Below are positions 8,904 through 17,458 of a stretch of DNA of 39,797 nucleotides, in pieces. The stretch covers positions 15,001-54,797 of the forward strand of contig JAQUPD010000011.1 of NCBI GenBank assembly GCA_028716785.1, written 5' to 3'. The first letter of the stretch is position 1, and each line of letters starts with the position of its first letter. A program made the translations under genes and the position numbers. This DNA is from Fidelibacterota bacterium. GTDB taxonomy: Bacteria > Fidelibacterota > Fidelibacteria > Fidelibacterales > Fidelibacteraceae. The notes under the pieces are model-generated. The model saw only the letters and a program-made list of their open reading frames with translations, had not been told where the DNA came from and did no database searches.

Positions 8904-9924
8904 GCATCCGTTGATTCTTGGAATTGAGTCTTCTTGTGATGAAACAAGTGCTGCACTTTTGTGTGGCTTTGATGTTTTGTCTCATGTTGTTTATTCGCAA
9001 TTAATTCATCAACACTATGGGGGTGTGGTTCCTGAATTAGCAAGTCGGGAACATGAAACAGCTATTTCTCGTGTTGTTGATAAAACGTTTGCTGAGGCTG
9101 GGAATATTTCTCCCCATAATGTAGATGCAATAGCGGTAACTTATGGGCCTGGGCTTATGGGCGCCTTGCTTGTAGGACTCAATTTTGCCAAAGGGATGGT
9201 TGTAGCCTTAAAGAAGCCCCTTATAGCGATTAATCATATAGAAGCCCATTTATATGCACCTTTTTTGGACTTTCCAAATTTACAACCGCCCATGCTGTGT
9301 CTTTTGGTTTCAGGGGGACATACCTTGTTGATTGATGTGAAAGGAATTCGAGATTTTACGATTTTAGGAGAAACCCTTGATGATGCTGCGGGTGAATCCT
9401 TTGATAAAGTAGCACGATTACTCAACATAGGATATCCAGGGGGACCCCTCATTGACAAATTATCTGAAAAAGGGGATCCGAATGCCATAAGATTTCCCCG
9501 TCCTTATTTAGAAAAAGAATCCTTGAATTTTAGTTTCAGTGGTTTGAAAACAGCAGTTTTAAATTATACAAAAACGAAAGAATCTTTTACAGATCAAGAA
9601 ATTGCTGATATTGCAGCAGGATTTCAGGCAGCTGTTGTAGATGTCCTGGAAGAAAAGGTCCGAAGGGCTGTTTTACAAACTGGCCATAAACAGGTGATTT
9701 TAGCGGGAGGTGTTGCAGCCAATCGCTTGTTGCGTAAACGTTTGAAAAATCTTGAAAAGACGCTGGATATTCATCTCTATTATCCTTCTTTAAAATATTG
9801 TACCGATAACGCAGCGATGATAGCTGCTGCAGGTGTTCTCTATTATGAAAAAGGATGGACATCAGGATTAGACGTTCCTGCTGTTCCCAATCTTAGAATT
9901 TATGATCATTCCTATACTGGATAA
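8890..9924 (+). CDS. tsaD: tRNA N6-threonylcarbamoyladenosine transferase TsaD
   Basis: Catalytic subunit that transfers threonylcarbamoyl to A37 of ANN-decoding tRNAs, with TsaB, TsaC and TsaE. The protein of about 344 residues shows the ASKHA/Kae1 motifs: ILGIESSCDETSAAL at the N-terminus, metal-binding HIEAH, SGGHTLL, GESFDKVARLL, a Gly-rich AGGVAANRLLR and CTDNAAMIAAAG near the C-terminus. Length is normal. No ATG precedes the first motif. The TTG at 8890 is preferred because GAGGTGG lies just upstream; another TTG at 8878 would add four residues. It overlaps the YbbR gene by 14 bases and the following VWA gene by 23 bases. Confidence 0.95.
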   Translation: MLENKHPLILGIESSCDETSAALLCGFDVLSHVVYSQLIHQHYGGVVPELASREHETAISRVVDKTFAEAGNISPHNVDAIAVTYGPGLMGALLVGLNFAKGMVVALKKPLIAINHIEAHLYAPFLDFPNLQPPMLCLLVSGGHTLLIDVKGIRDFTILGETLDDAAGESFDKVARLLNIGYPGGPLIDKLSEKGDPNAIRFPRPYLEKESLNFSFSGLKTAVLNYTKTKESFTDQEIADIAAGFQAAVVDVLEEKVRRAVLQTGHKQVILAGGVAANRLLRKRLKNLEKTLDIHLYYPSLKYCTDNAAMIAAAGVLYYEKGWTSGLDVPAVPNLRIYDHSYTG

Positions 9925-11875
9925 CTTTTCTTTATCTCTTAACGGCTGTATTATAGGGGGAGCAATCCTTCTAACTGTTCTTTTTGTTCTGTGGCTTTTT
10001 TATACCCTTTTTACATCACCTTTGCCCCGAGGAATTCGCACAGGAATTATCCTCCTAAGAACAGTGGCTTTCTGCATTTTACTCGCTATGATGTTTGATA
10101 TCCGCCTAACATTAAGCCGATGGTTTTCGGATAAACCGGAAACACTGCTTATATATGACCTATCAGCCAGCATGGAGTCTGCGTGGACGGAAGACTTGTT
10201 GCAAGCATTTCACAATCATCCTTTAATAAAACGTCTTGAAAGTGAAACGCATCTTGTGAAATATGGAGGTGGAGAAATTCCTCAAAAATTACGGAGAAAT
10301 CCAACCTTGAGGGACTTTACGCATCCAATTACGGATTTTGAATCTCTCCTATCACAAACCTTAAAAAAGCATCAATCGATTCCTGATCAACTTATTTTCC
10401 TAACGGATGGTCAAAATCTTAAAGGATTAAAAACGGAGCAAATTACCTTCCCTCGGGAGGTTACCTGGCTTGTTGTTGGTGTTGGAGATACCTTACTCAA
10501 TGGTAGATTTACTGTAACACAGTGGGATGTTCCTCGCCAGGCAGTGGTAGGCGATACGCTTTCCATAAGTGCCCAGGTATATTATGAAGGGGAAATTCCA
10601 GCAGAAGGATATTTTTCACTTATGTCTGACCAACGTACGTGGGCTATAAGTTCGCCTGTTATGATAGAAAATGCTTCAGCGGTTGACGTGTCGTTTTCAT
10701 TTTCGCCACAAGAAGTGGGATATCATTTTCTTTCCCTATCTTTTCATGAGAATAGCGAAAGCACTCATCCCGTAAAAGGATATACCCGTCTTTCTGTTCA
10801 TCCTCGCACTATAGCTGTGCTCATTCTGAGCGATCCTGATCCTGATGTCGCTTTTATTCGGAAGCATTTGACGACTGAGGAACGATTCTCATTTTATACC
10901 CCAAAACAATGGGAAGAAAATCATCCCGATGAAATGCCGGATCTTCTATTAGTGGGGCCTGATCACCTTCCAGAAAAATATGTATCTGTCCCTTCCATAC
11001 AGGTACGCCATTGTTCAATGGAGGAAACAATCGTTATATCAAGATTCCATGTTAGCACGCCGCTTGCTTTTACTTATTTAAACGCTAATCCCATTTTAAA
11101 TCGGGAAATATGGTCTCGATTTCCGCCTATTCAGGGGTGTCAAAATCTAGAAGGCATTCCTGTGGTGACTGATGAAACGCAAAAACATGTTGCAATTTCA
11201 TATAATCAGGAAAAGCGGCAACTAATTTTTAATGGGAGTGGCTTTTGGCGATGGGCATGGGCGGGATATGGAACAGAGCGTGAAGGTGCATGGCGTTTAT
11301 TGATAAAGCAATGTGCACACTTTTTAGTTACCTCGCATCAACAATGGGCTTGGTTGGAATTGCCTGATAATGCCCTGTATGCGGGGTTATCGACAGAATT
11401 ATCCTTGGTAAAAGGTACATCCGAAGCTCCGGCAACCTTATCAGGACGTGTGTCAATCCTTGATAGCACAGGTTCCCTTGTATGGAATTCTTCTCTAACC
11501 TCCCTTTTGCAGTCCGTAACACCCCTTACAATACCAGGATTGGATGCAGGAAAATATATAGCAATTCTTAATCTTTATATTCAGGGGGAATCTGTTGGGA
11601 CAGATTCTTTAAAATTTACCATCAGTGAAATGAATCCTGAATTGTATTATATTGGCTGTGATTTAAATTCTCTCAGAAACTGGGCTATCAAACAAGGTGG
11701 ACAAGCGTTTTCTATAAATCGTTGGGAGGAAGGGGAACAATTTTTGACATTCAACGAAAAATACAAACACTCTATGATGTCTATAAACTTTAGAAGGAAT
11801 TGGCTTTGGATAATTCTTCTATTGGCGATGCTCACAGCGGAATGGATTATTCGAAAATCAGGGGGGTATGAATAG
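9902..11875 (+). CDS. membrane-anchored von Willebrand A domain protein
   Basis: A 657-residue protein with two N-terminal membrane segments (about 17-36 and 48-65) and one at the C-terminus (about 634-650). After the second segment comes a VWA fold with an intact MIDAS motif DLSAS at 86-90 and LIFLTDGQN further on. Long beta-rich regions follow (10.5-11.6 kb). This architecture resembles the large BatA/CoxE-associated 'VWA membrane proteins' of FCB bacteria, whose exact function is unknown; some are involved in aerotolerance or surface assembly. The start codon lies inside tsaD (23-base overlap), which suggests coupled translation. It is not a known partner of TsaD. Confidence 0.75.
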   Translation: MIIPILDNFSLSLNGCIIGGAILLTVLFVLWLFYTLFTSPLPRGIRTGIILLRTVAFCILLAMMFDIRLTLSRWFSDKPETLLIYDLSASMESAWTEDLLQAFHNHPLIKRLESETHLVKYGGGEIPQKLRRNPTLRDFTHPITDFESLLSQTLKKHQSIPDQLIFLTDGQNLKGLKTEQITFPREVTWLVVGVGDTLLNGRFTVTQWDVPRQAVVGDTLSISAQVYYEGEIPAEGYFSLMSDQRTWAISSPVMIENASAVDVSFSFSPQEVGYHFLSLSFHENSESTHPVKGYTRLSVHPRTIAVLILSDPDPDVAFIRKHLTTEERFSFYTPKQWEENHPDEMPDLLLVGPDHLPEKYVSVPSIQVRHCSMEETIVISRFHVSTPLAFTYLNANPILNREIWSRFPPIQGCQNLEGIPVVTDETQKHVAISYNQEKRQLIFNGSGFWRWAWAGYGTEREGAWRLLIKQCAHFLVTSHQQWAWLELPDNALYAGLSTELSLVKGTSEAPATLSGRVSILDSTGSLVWNSSLTSLLQSVTPLTIPGLDAGKYIAILNLYIQGESVGTDSLKFTISEMNPELYYIGCDLNSLRNWAIKQGGQAFSINRWEEGEQFLTFNEKYKHSMMSINFRRNWLWIILLLAMLTAEWIIRKSGGYE

Positions 11876-11884
11876 ATGGATACT

Positions 11885-11912
11885 TTGATTTCAAGACATT
11901 TCTAATTATTTT
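11885..11912 (+). promoter_or_regulatory. possible promoter of the polysaccharide locus
   Basis: TTGATT (11885-11890), a 16-base spacer and TATTTT (11907-11912) lie in the 69-base gap before ugd. No terminator separates ugd from the VWA gene, so read-through is also possible. Confidence 0.35.
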
Positions 11913-11944
11913 TCAGCGTTTTAAATGAATAAACGGAGGGTGAT

Positions 11945-13258
11945 GTGAAGCGTATTTGTGTTGTTGGAACAGGATATGTAGGACTCGTTTCAGGGACGGG
12001 ACTGGCTGATTTCGGAAATCACGTTGTATGTGTGGATATTGATAAGGATAAAATTGAACGGCTGAAAATAGGCGAGATTCCTATTTACGAGCCTGGATTA
12101 AAAGAAGTGATTGATCGAAATGTCCAAGCAGAAAGGCTCCGTTTTTCAACAAATATAGATAAAGCCATTCAAGAATCAGAGGTTATTATTTCAGCAGTTG
12201 GAACGCCTCCTGGTGAAGGGGGAGAGGCAGACCTACAATCCGTGTGGGCTGTTGCAACAGTTTTTGCAAAGAATTTAAAGGATTATAAGGTTTTCGTGAA
12301 CAAATCTACTGTTCCTGTAGGAACCGGCAGAAAAGTCTATGAGTTAATTCGTGAATTAGCAGGACATAATGCATCTTTTGACGTGGTATCTAATCCGGAA
12401 TTCTTGCGGGAAGGATCTGCCGTTCGTGATTTTCTTCATCCCGATCGGGTTGTTATTGGAAGCACCAACCCTAAAGCGACGGAGATTATGAAGGATGTTT
12501 ACAAGGTTTTATATTTACGAAAAACCCCGTACATAGAAACAAATATTGAAACAGCAGAACTCATAAAATATGCTTCCAATGCTTTTTTGGCGACGAAAAT
12601 TACTTTCATTAATGAAATTGCCAATTTGTGTGATAAGGTTGGCGCAGATGTCCATGTGGTGGCGGAAGCTATGGGACAAGATGGACGGATTAGTCCCAAA
12701 TTTCTTCATCCGGGTCCTGGCTATGGAGGAAGTTGTTTCCCAAAAGATACCATGGCATTGGTAGAAATTTTTAAGGAAGCGGGTATTCGTAGCCGTGTTG
12801 TTGAATCGGTTGTGGAAGCAAACGAACATCAAAAGGCGATGGTTGTGGATCGGCTGAAAGAACTCTTGCCTGATTTAAAAGGAAAAGTCATTGCTATTTT
12901 GGGGCTCTCTTTTAAGCCGAATACAAATGACACGCGTTTTTCGCCTTCAAAAGTGGTGATCAGTTCCTTGATGAAAGAGGGAGCGCGCGTACAGTGTTAT
13001 GATCCCGTAGCAATCAATGATTTTAAGCGGGAGTTCCCAGACCTTGATTACAAAAAAAATGCTTACGATGCTTGCAAAGGGGCTGATGCTGTCATTTTAA
13101 TGACAGAGTGGAATGAATTTCGAGGATTAGATTTGGGAGAAATAAAAAAATTACTTAAAACACCTATTTTTCTTGATACTCGAAATGTTTATGATCCAAA
13201 AGAGATGCGAGAAAGGGGATTTACCTATGGGTCAATTGGGCGGACCTTTATACGATAG
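11945..13258 (+). CDS. ugd: UDP-glucose 6-dehydrogenase
   Basis: Oxidises UDP-glucose to UDP-glucuronate with two NAD+, supplying an acidic sugar for the surface polymer. The 437 residues have the N-terminal NAD motif GTGYVG (8-13), the VGTPP and NKSTVPVGTG segments, NPEFLREG, catalytic Lys208 in LIKYASN and catalytic Cys264 in GGSCFPKD. A C-terminal UDP-binding domain (LGLSFKPNTNDTR) follows. The start is GTG at 11945 with a strong GGAGGGTGAT upstream. It is the first gene of the polysaccharide cluster, 11 bases before rfbC. It belongs to the BceC/TuaD-like group rather than the UDP-HexNAc dehydrogenases; compare wbpA at 14907. Confidence 0.93.
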   Translation: MKRICVVGTGYVGLVSGTGLADFGNHVVCVDIDKDKIERLKIGEIPIYEPGLKEVIDRNVQAERLRFSTNIDKAIQESEVIISAVGTPPGEGGEADLQSVWAVATVFAKNLKDYKVFVNKSTVPVGTGRKVYELIRELAGHNASFDVVSNPEFLREGSAVRDFLHPDRVVIGSTNPKATEIMKDVYKVLYLRKTPYIETNIETAELIKYASNAFLATKITFINEIANLCDKVGADVHVVAEAMGQDGRISPKFLHPGPGYGGSCFPKDTMALVEIFKEAGIRSRVVESVVEANEHQKAMVVDRLKELLPDLKGKVIAILGLSFKPNTNDTRFSPSKVVISSLMKEGARVQCYDPVAINDFKREFPDLDYKKNAYDACKGADAVILMTEWNEFRGLDLGEIKKLLKTPIFLDTRNVYDPKEMRERGFTYGSIGRTFIR

Positions 13259-13269
13259 GAGTCGAGCAT

Positions 13270-13821
13270 ATGTCATTTATTTTTAAAGCCACTGAGATTC
13301 CAGATGTTATGATATGCAAACCAAAAATATTTGAAGATGGACGAGGTTATTTTTTTGAATCTTGGAATCAGCGGGATTTTTCTAAAGCTGGTATTCATAC
13401 CACTTTTGTCCAGGATAATCAATCCTTCTCGGTTAAAAATACTCTTCGAGGACTCCATTATCAGGCAAAACCCTATGAGCAAGCAAAATTAGTACGTGTT
13501 TTGTCGGGTTCTATTTTGGATTGCGTTGTGGATTTACGGTCAGCCTCAGCTACGTTTAAAAAAGGCATCCTCTTTGAACTTACAGCGGAAAGAGGGGAAT
13601 CTCTTTACATACCAGAAGGATTTGCTCACGGTTTTTTGGTTTTATCAGAGAATGCCATGGTTTTATATAAAGCTTCATCCTATTATGCGCCCCAATACGA
13701 ACGAGGAATTTACTGGAATGATCCAGATCTTGCTATCGATTGGGGTATCTGCAATCCAATTTTATCAGAAAAAGATAAACAACTCCCACGATTAAGAGAA
13801 ATTCATTATGATGAGATCTAA
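13270..13821 (+). CDS. rfbC: dTDP-4-dehydrorhamnose 3,5-epimerase
   Basis: Converts dTDP-4-dehydro-6-deoxyglucose to dTDP-4-dehydro-L-rhamnose, the third of four steps to dTDP-L-rhamnose. The 183-residue cupin protein has the typical ED.RG.F.E start, the catalytic His63 in LRGLHYQ, the IPEGFAHGF motif with a second His, and the Tyr pair in YKASSYYAP. Length is normal. It overlaps the next gene, rfbB, by 14 bases. The flanking pathway genes rfbA (thymidylyltransferase) and rfbD (reductase) are absent from the window and must be elsewhere if rhamnose is made. Confidence 0.93.
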   Translation: MSFIFKATEIPDVMICKPKIFEDGRGYFFESWNQRDFSKAGIHTTFVQDNQSFSVKNTLRGLHYQAKPYEQAKLVRVLSGSILDCVVDLRSASATFKKGILFELTAERGESLYIPEGFAHGFLVLSENAMVLYKASSYYAPQYERGIYWNDPDLAIDWGICNPILSEKDKQLPRLREIHYDEI

Positions 13822-14827
13822 ACTTTTGGTAACAGGAGGTGCCGGGTTTATTGGGAGCAATTTTATCCGAATGCTCCTTACTGAACAAGAAAAGTACGAC
13901 GTTTATAATTTGGATAAACTCACGTATGCTGGGAACTTGGAAAATCTTCAAGATCTTGAGGGGAATCCCCGCTATCATTTTATACATGGGGATATTAGTG
14001 ATGAAGTATTTGTAAAAGAGTTATTTGAAAAAGAAACATTTGACGGTGTCATTAATTTTGCTGCTGAATCTCATGTAGACCGGTCCATCATGAGTGCCGC
14101 ACCCTTTGTCATCACGAACATTTTGGGAACCCAAATCCTCTTGGATGCTGGCCGTTCAACGGGAGTGAAACGTTTTTTACAGGTTTCTACCGATGAAGTG
14201 TATGGTTCTTTGGGAGAGGAAGGATATTTTACGGAATCTTCACCCTTACGGCCTAATTCTCCCTATTCTGCCAGCAAAACAAGTGCGGATTTACTTGTCC
14301 GGGCAGCTTGGAAAACTCATCGTTTCCCTACCCTTATCACTCGTTGTTCAAATAATTATGGCCCTTATCAATTTCCTGAAAAACTCATTCCCCTTATGAT
14401 TACAAATGCCCTTGAAGATAAACCCCTCCCTGTTTATGGAGATGGGAGAAACATTCGGGATTGGCTCCATGTAAAAGATCATTGTGAAGCGCTGTTGTAT
14501 GTGTATGAAAAGGGCACCCCAGGTGAAGTCTATAATATTGGTGGTAACAATGAGTGGCAAAATATTGATATTGTCCGTGAAATTCTGCGGATTCTTGGTA
14601 AACCTGAATCGCTGATTGTTTATGTGAAAGATCGTCCTGGCCATGATCGACGATATGCGATTGATGCGTCAAAAATAAAAAAAGAACTGGGCTGGTCACC
14701 TTCCTATACCTTTGAAAAAGGCCTTGAAGAAACTGTGAATTGGTATGTAAATTTTAAAAATTGGTGGAAACGAGTTCGAACGGGTGAGTATCTTAACTAT
14801 TATAAAAAGCAGTATCAAAACAGGTAG
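13808..14827 (+). CDS. rfbB: dTDP-glucose 4,6-dehydratase
   Basis: Forms dTDP-4-dehydro-6-deoxyglucose from dTDP-glucose. The 339 residues make an extended SDR fold with NAD motif GGAGFIG (10-16), NFAAESHVDRSI, the catalytic STDEVYG (127-133, with the Asp-Glu pair that marks 4,6-dehydratases), YSASK (Tyr153, Lys157) and RCSNNYGPYQFPEKLIP. These are diagnostic for RmlB. ATGs at 13808 and 13811 are both possible. The start lies inside rfbC, so the pair is coupled. About 80 bases without a clear signal separate it from wbpA. Confidence 0.94.
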   Translation: MMRSKLLVTGGAGFIGSNFIRMLLTEQEKYDVYNLDKLTYAGNLENLQDLEGNPRYHFIHGDISDEVFVKELFEKETFDGVINFAAESHVDRSIMSAAPFVITNILGTQILLDAGRSTGVKRFLQVSTDEVYGSLGEEGYFTESSPLRPNSPYSASKTSADLLVRAAWKTHRFPTLITRCSNNYGPYQFPEKLIPLMITNALEDKPLPVYGDGRNIRDWLHVKDHCEALLYVYEKGTPGEVYNIGGNNEWQNIDIVREILRILGKPESLIVYVKDRPGHDRRYAIDASKIKKELGWSPSYTFEKGLEETVNWYVNFKNWWKRVRTGEYLNYYKKQYQNR

Positions 14828-14906
14828 TATTCTTGAAGACACGTTTAATTTTAACTCGATGCTGGTATCAATAAATGCCACTGAACAAAAGAATTGAGGA
14901 TGAACC

Positions 14907-16235
14907 ATGACGTTTTACGAAAGACTTCAGACGAAGAATGTTGCATTTGGGGTAATTGGATTAGGATATGTGGGACTTCCACTTGCTGTTGAGGCGGCAA
15001 AATCAGGATTTAAAGTTACAGGGATTGAAATAGATCCAGAAAAAGTAAACAAAATTAATCAAAGTGAAAATTATATTAGAGATGTCTCAGATGCAGATCT
15101 TAAGAAGATCGTGGGAGAGGGATATCTTACAGCAACAACAGATTTTTCAGCAATCAATAAGTTGGATTTAGTTAGCATTTGTGTGCCTACGCCTTTAAAT
15201 AAGCTTCGGGATCCTGATATGTCTTTTATTACCGCTTCCATGGAAGAGGTCACCAAATTTTTACATAAGGATCTTGTTGTTATTTTAGAATCCACCACGT
15301 ATCCAGGTACCACGCGGGAATACATGTTACCATATTTAAGCAAGACGGGGCTTGAGGTAGGAAAAGATTTCTTTTTAGCTTTTTCACCGGAACGGGTTGA
15401 TCCTGGGAATCCTATTTATCATACAAAAAACACCCCAAAAGTTTTAGGCGGTATTACACCGGAATGTACAAAACATGCTTTCGCGGTTTATGATCAGATC
15501 TTTGATATCATGGTCCTTGTTTCAACAGCAGAAACGGCGGAGATGGCTAAGCTTTTAGAGAATACCTTTCGGATGATCAACATTGGGATGGTCAATGAAC
15601 TGGCCATTATGTGTGATCGGTTAGGGGTAGATGTATGGGAAGTTATTGAAGCGGCTGGGACAAAGCCTTTTGGGTTCATGAAATTTTTCCCAGGGCCAGG
15701 GCTGGGGGGCCATTGTATTCCCATTGATCCTCATTATTTAAGCTGGAAAATGCGGACCCTCAATTACAAAACGCGGTTTATTGATTTGGCGTCAGAAATA
15801 AATACAAGTATGCCGGAATATGTCATCGAATCGGTTGTTGAAGGGCTAAATTACCACAAAAAAGCCATCAACGGTTCCAAAATTCTTGTTTTAGGAATGG
15901 CCTATAAAAAAGACATTGATGATCTTCGAGAATCGCCGGCTATTGATATATACAACATGCTTGTAAAAAAGGGGGCGGAAGTTATCTATCATGATCCTTA
16001 TTGTCCTGTTTTAAAGTTAGATGGTGCGGGGTCTATAGAATCAGCACCTCTAACAAAGGATCTCTTAGAAGAAATGGATTGTGTGGTGATTACCACCGAT
16101 CATTCATCTGTGGATTATCAGGATGTAGTGGATCATGCAAACTTGATTGTTGATGCCCGTAATGCCACAAAAGGGCTTAAAAATATCGACTCAAAGGTCC
16201 TGAGACTTGGGTATAAAGGAGGGCTAAAGATTTGA
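14907..16235 (+). CDS. wbpA: UDP-N-acetyl-D-glucosamine 6-dehydrogenase (WbpA type)
   Basis: Oxidises UDP-GlcNAc to UDP-GlcNAcA, the first step toward UDP-2,3-diacetamido-2,3-dideoxy-uronic acids. The 442 residues show GVIGLGYVGLPLA, VPTPL, the ESTTYPGTT segment, SPERVDPGN, LLENTFRMINIGMVNE and the catalytic Cys270 in GLGGHCIPIDP. A C-terminal UDP-binding domain (GMAYKKDIDDLRESP) follows. The HCIPIDP form and overall sequence fit the WbpA/TviB group rather than Ugd. The assignment is strengthened by wbpB, wbpD, wbpI and wbpE downstream in the same cluster. The start ATG has a TTGAGGA ribosome binding site. Its stop overlaps the wza start (TTGA). Confidence 0.9.
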   Translation: MTFYERLQTKNVAFGVIGLGYVGLPLAVEAAKSGFKVTGIEIDPEKVNKINQSENYIRDVSDADLKKIVGEGYLTATTDFSAINKLDLVSICVPTPLNKLRDPDMSFITASMEEVTKFLHKDLVVILESTTYPGTTREYMLPYLSKTGLEVGKDFFLAFSPERVDPGNPIYHTKNTPKVLGGITPECTKHAFAVYDQIFDIMVLVSTAETAEMAKLLENTFRMINIGMVNELAIMCDRLGVDVWEVIEAAGTKPFGFMKFFPGPGLGGHCIPIDPHYLSWKMRTLNYKTRFIDLASEINTSMPEYVIESVVEGLNYHKKAINGSKILVLGMAYKKDIDDLRESPAIDIYNMLVKKGAEVIYHDPYCPVLKLDGAGSIESAPLTKDLLEEMDCVVITTDHSSVDYQDVVDHANLIVDARNATKGLKNIDSKVLRLGYKGGLKI

Positions 16236-17434
16236 AAAAAATAACCCTGATTATTTTGTCATTGATGACTATCCTTACAGGGTGCCTGATGGCTCAACAA
16301 AGACTACAACCGCTGGGGAAGCAGGAAATTATTGGCCAAACAGGTGAAAACAAAAGCATAAAAGAATTTGTAACATCACAAAAATCGACACTTTCTCAGG
16401 ACGCGTGGCAGAAACCTATAAGTCTTGATTATTTAATTGGGCCTGGGGATATTTTTGAAGTTTCTATTGTCTCCTTGGAGCAGGTTTATTACCAGATCCC
16501 TGTAGGACCCGCAGGTGAACTTCATATTCCTGGCGTGGGAGTTGTAGAAGTAAAAGATTTGACGCTCAAAGAATCTGTGCAGAAAATTCAAGACTTAATC
16601 CATCTAAAATATCCCACAGCAGGCATTGAAGTGAGTTTTTTTCAGACAAAACGATTAAAAATTCCTGTCACAGGAGCTGTTATGGAGCCACAAGTTGTTG
16701 AAGTTTCTGGAAATGCCTGTTTATCAGAAGTTTTATCTGGGTTAGACTTAAAGCCTATTGCTCGTTTATATGAAGTATTGATCCAACATCAAACAGGAAG
16801 TGTTGATACTGTAAATGTTTTACAATATTGGGTTACAGGAGACAAGCAGTTAGATCCCGAACTTATTATGGGAGATAGGATTCATATACCTTATGGAACG
16901 GTAAGCAATGATATCGTAGAAGTGACGGGTGAGCGAGAAGAAATATCACTTGTTGCTATTGAGCCTGAATCAACATTGGAATATTTTTTAAATTCATCCA
17001 TACATTTCTCAAGAGATGTATATATTGGACATATTACCGTTCTCAGAGAAGGTGAAATATACACATTGCAGCCATCTGAATATAATCGGTTTATATTAAA
17101 AGCAGGTGATCGTATTGCACTTCATCGAAATAAACCTGTGAATGTAATTGGTTTTGTTCAATTACCGGGTGCTTATCCCTATTATCCAAATTTTACTGTT
17201 GGTGAATATTTGTCTTTAGCAGGTGGTTTATCTAAAGAGAGTTCTATGAAAAGCATTCAGGTATATCATGATAATGGAACCATTTCAACTGACATACATG
17301 CATTAGTAAATCCTGGAGATGTCATTGAAGCAAAACGCTCTTTTTCCCATGTTATGATGGGCGATATGAATGTTTTAAATTTAATTACCACAACCGCATC
17401 GCTTATTTTAACGTGGATTGCAGCAACCAAATAA
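16232..17434 (+). CDS. wza: Wza-like polysaccharide export lipoprotein
   Basis: Predicted outer-membrane/periplasmic export channel subunit. The 400-residue protein has a signal peptide with lipobox LTGC (Cys18). A Poly_export domain begins at about residue 67 (LDYLIGPGDIFEVSI, then GELHIPGVGVV). SLBB-type beta-grasp repeats follow (IPVTGAVMEPQVVEV near 145; VIGFVQLPGAYPYYP near 308, followed by LAGGLS). A hydrophobic C-terminal segment (about 380-396) could form the outer-membrane helix seen in E. coli Wza. The start codon is TTG, overlapping the wbpA stop, chosen because a strong AGGAGG lies nine bases upstream and the signal peptide begins there (MKKITLIIL). It works with the Wzz protein encoded next and with Wzc at 1345-3648. 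Confidence 0.87.
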   Translation: MKKITLIILSLMTILTGCLMAQQRLQPLGKQEIIGQTGENKSIKEFVTSQKSTLSQDAWQKPISLDYLIGPGDIFEVSIVSLEQVYYQIPVGPAGELHIPGVGVVEVKDLTLKESVQKIQDLIHLKYPTAGIEVSFFQTKRLKIPVTGAVMEPQVVEVSGNACLSEVLSGLDLKPIARLYEVLIQHQTGSVDTVNVLQYWVTGDKQLDPELIMGDRIHIPYGTVSNDIVEVTGEREEISLVAIEPESTLEYFLNSSIHFSRDVYIGHITVLREGEIYTLQPSEYNRFILKAGDRIALHRNKPVNVIGFVQLPGAYPYYPNFTVGEYLSLAGGLSKESSMKSIQVYHDNGTISTDIHALVNPGDVIEAKRSFSHVMMGDMNVLNLITTTASLILTWIAATK

Positions 17435-17458
17435 CTTAGGTCTCCATAAGGATATAAT

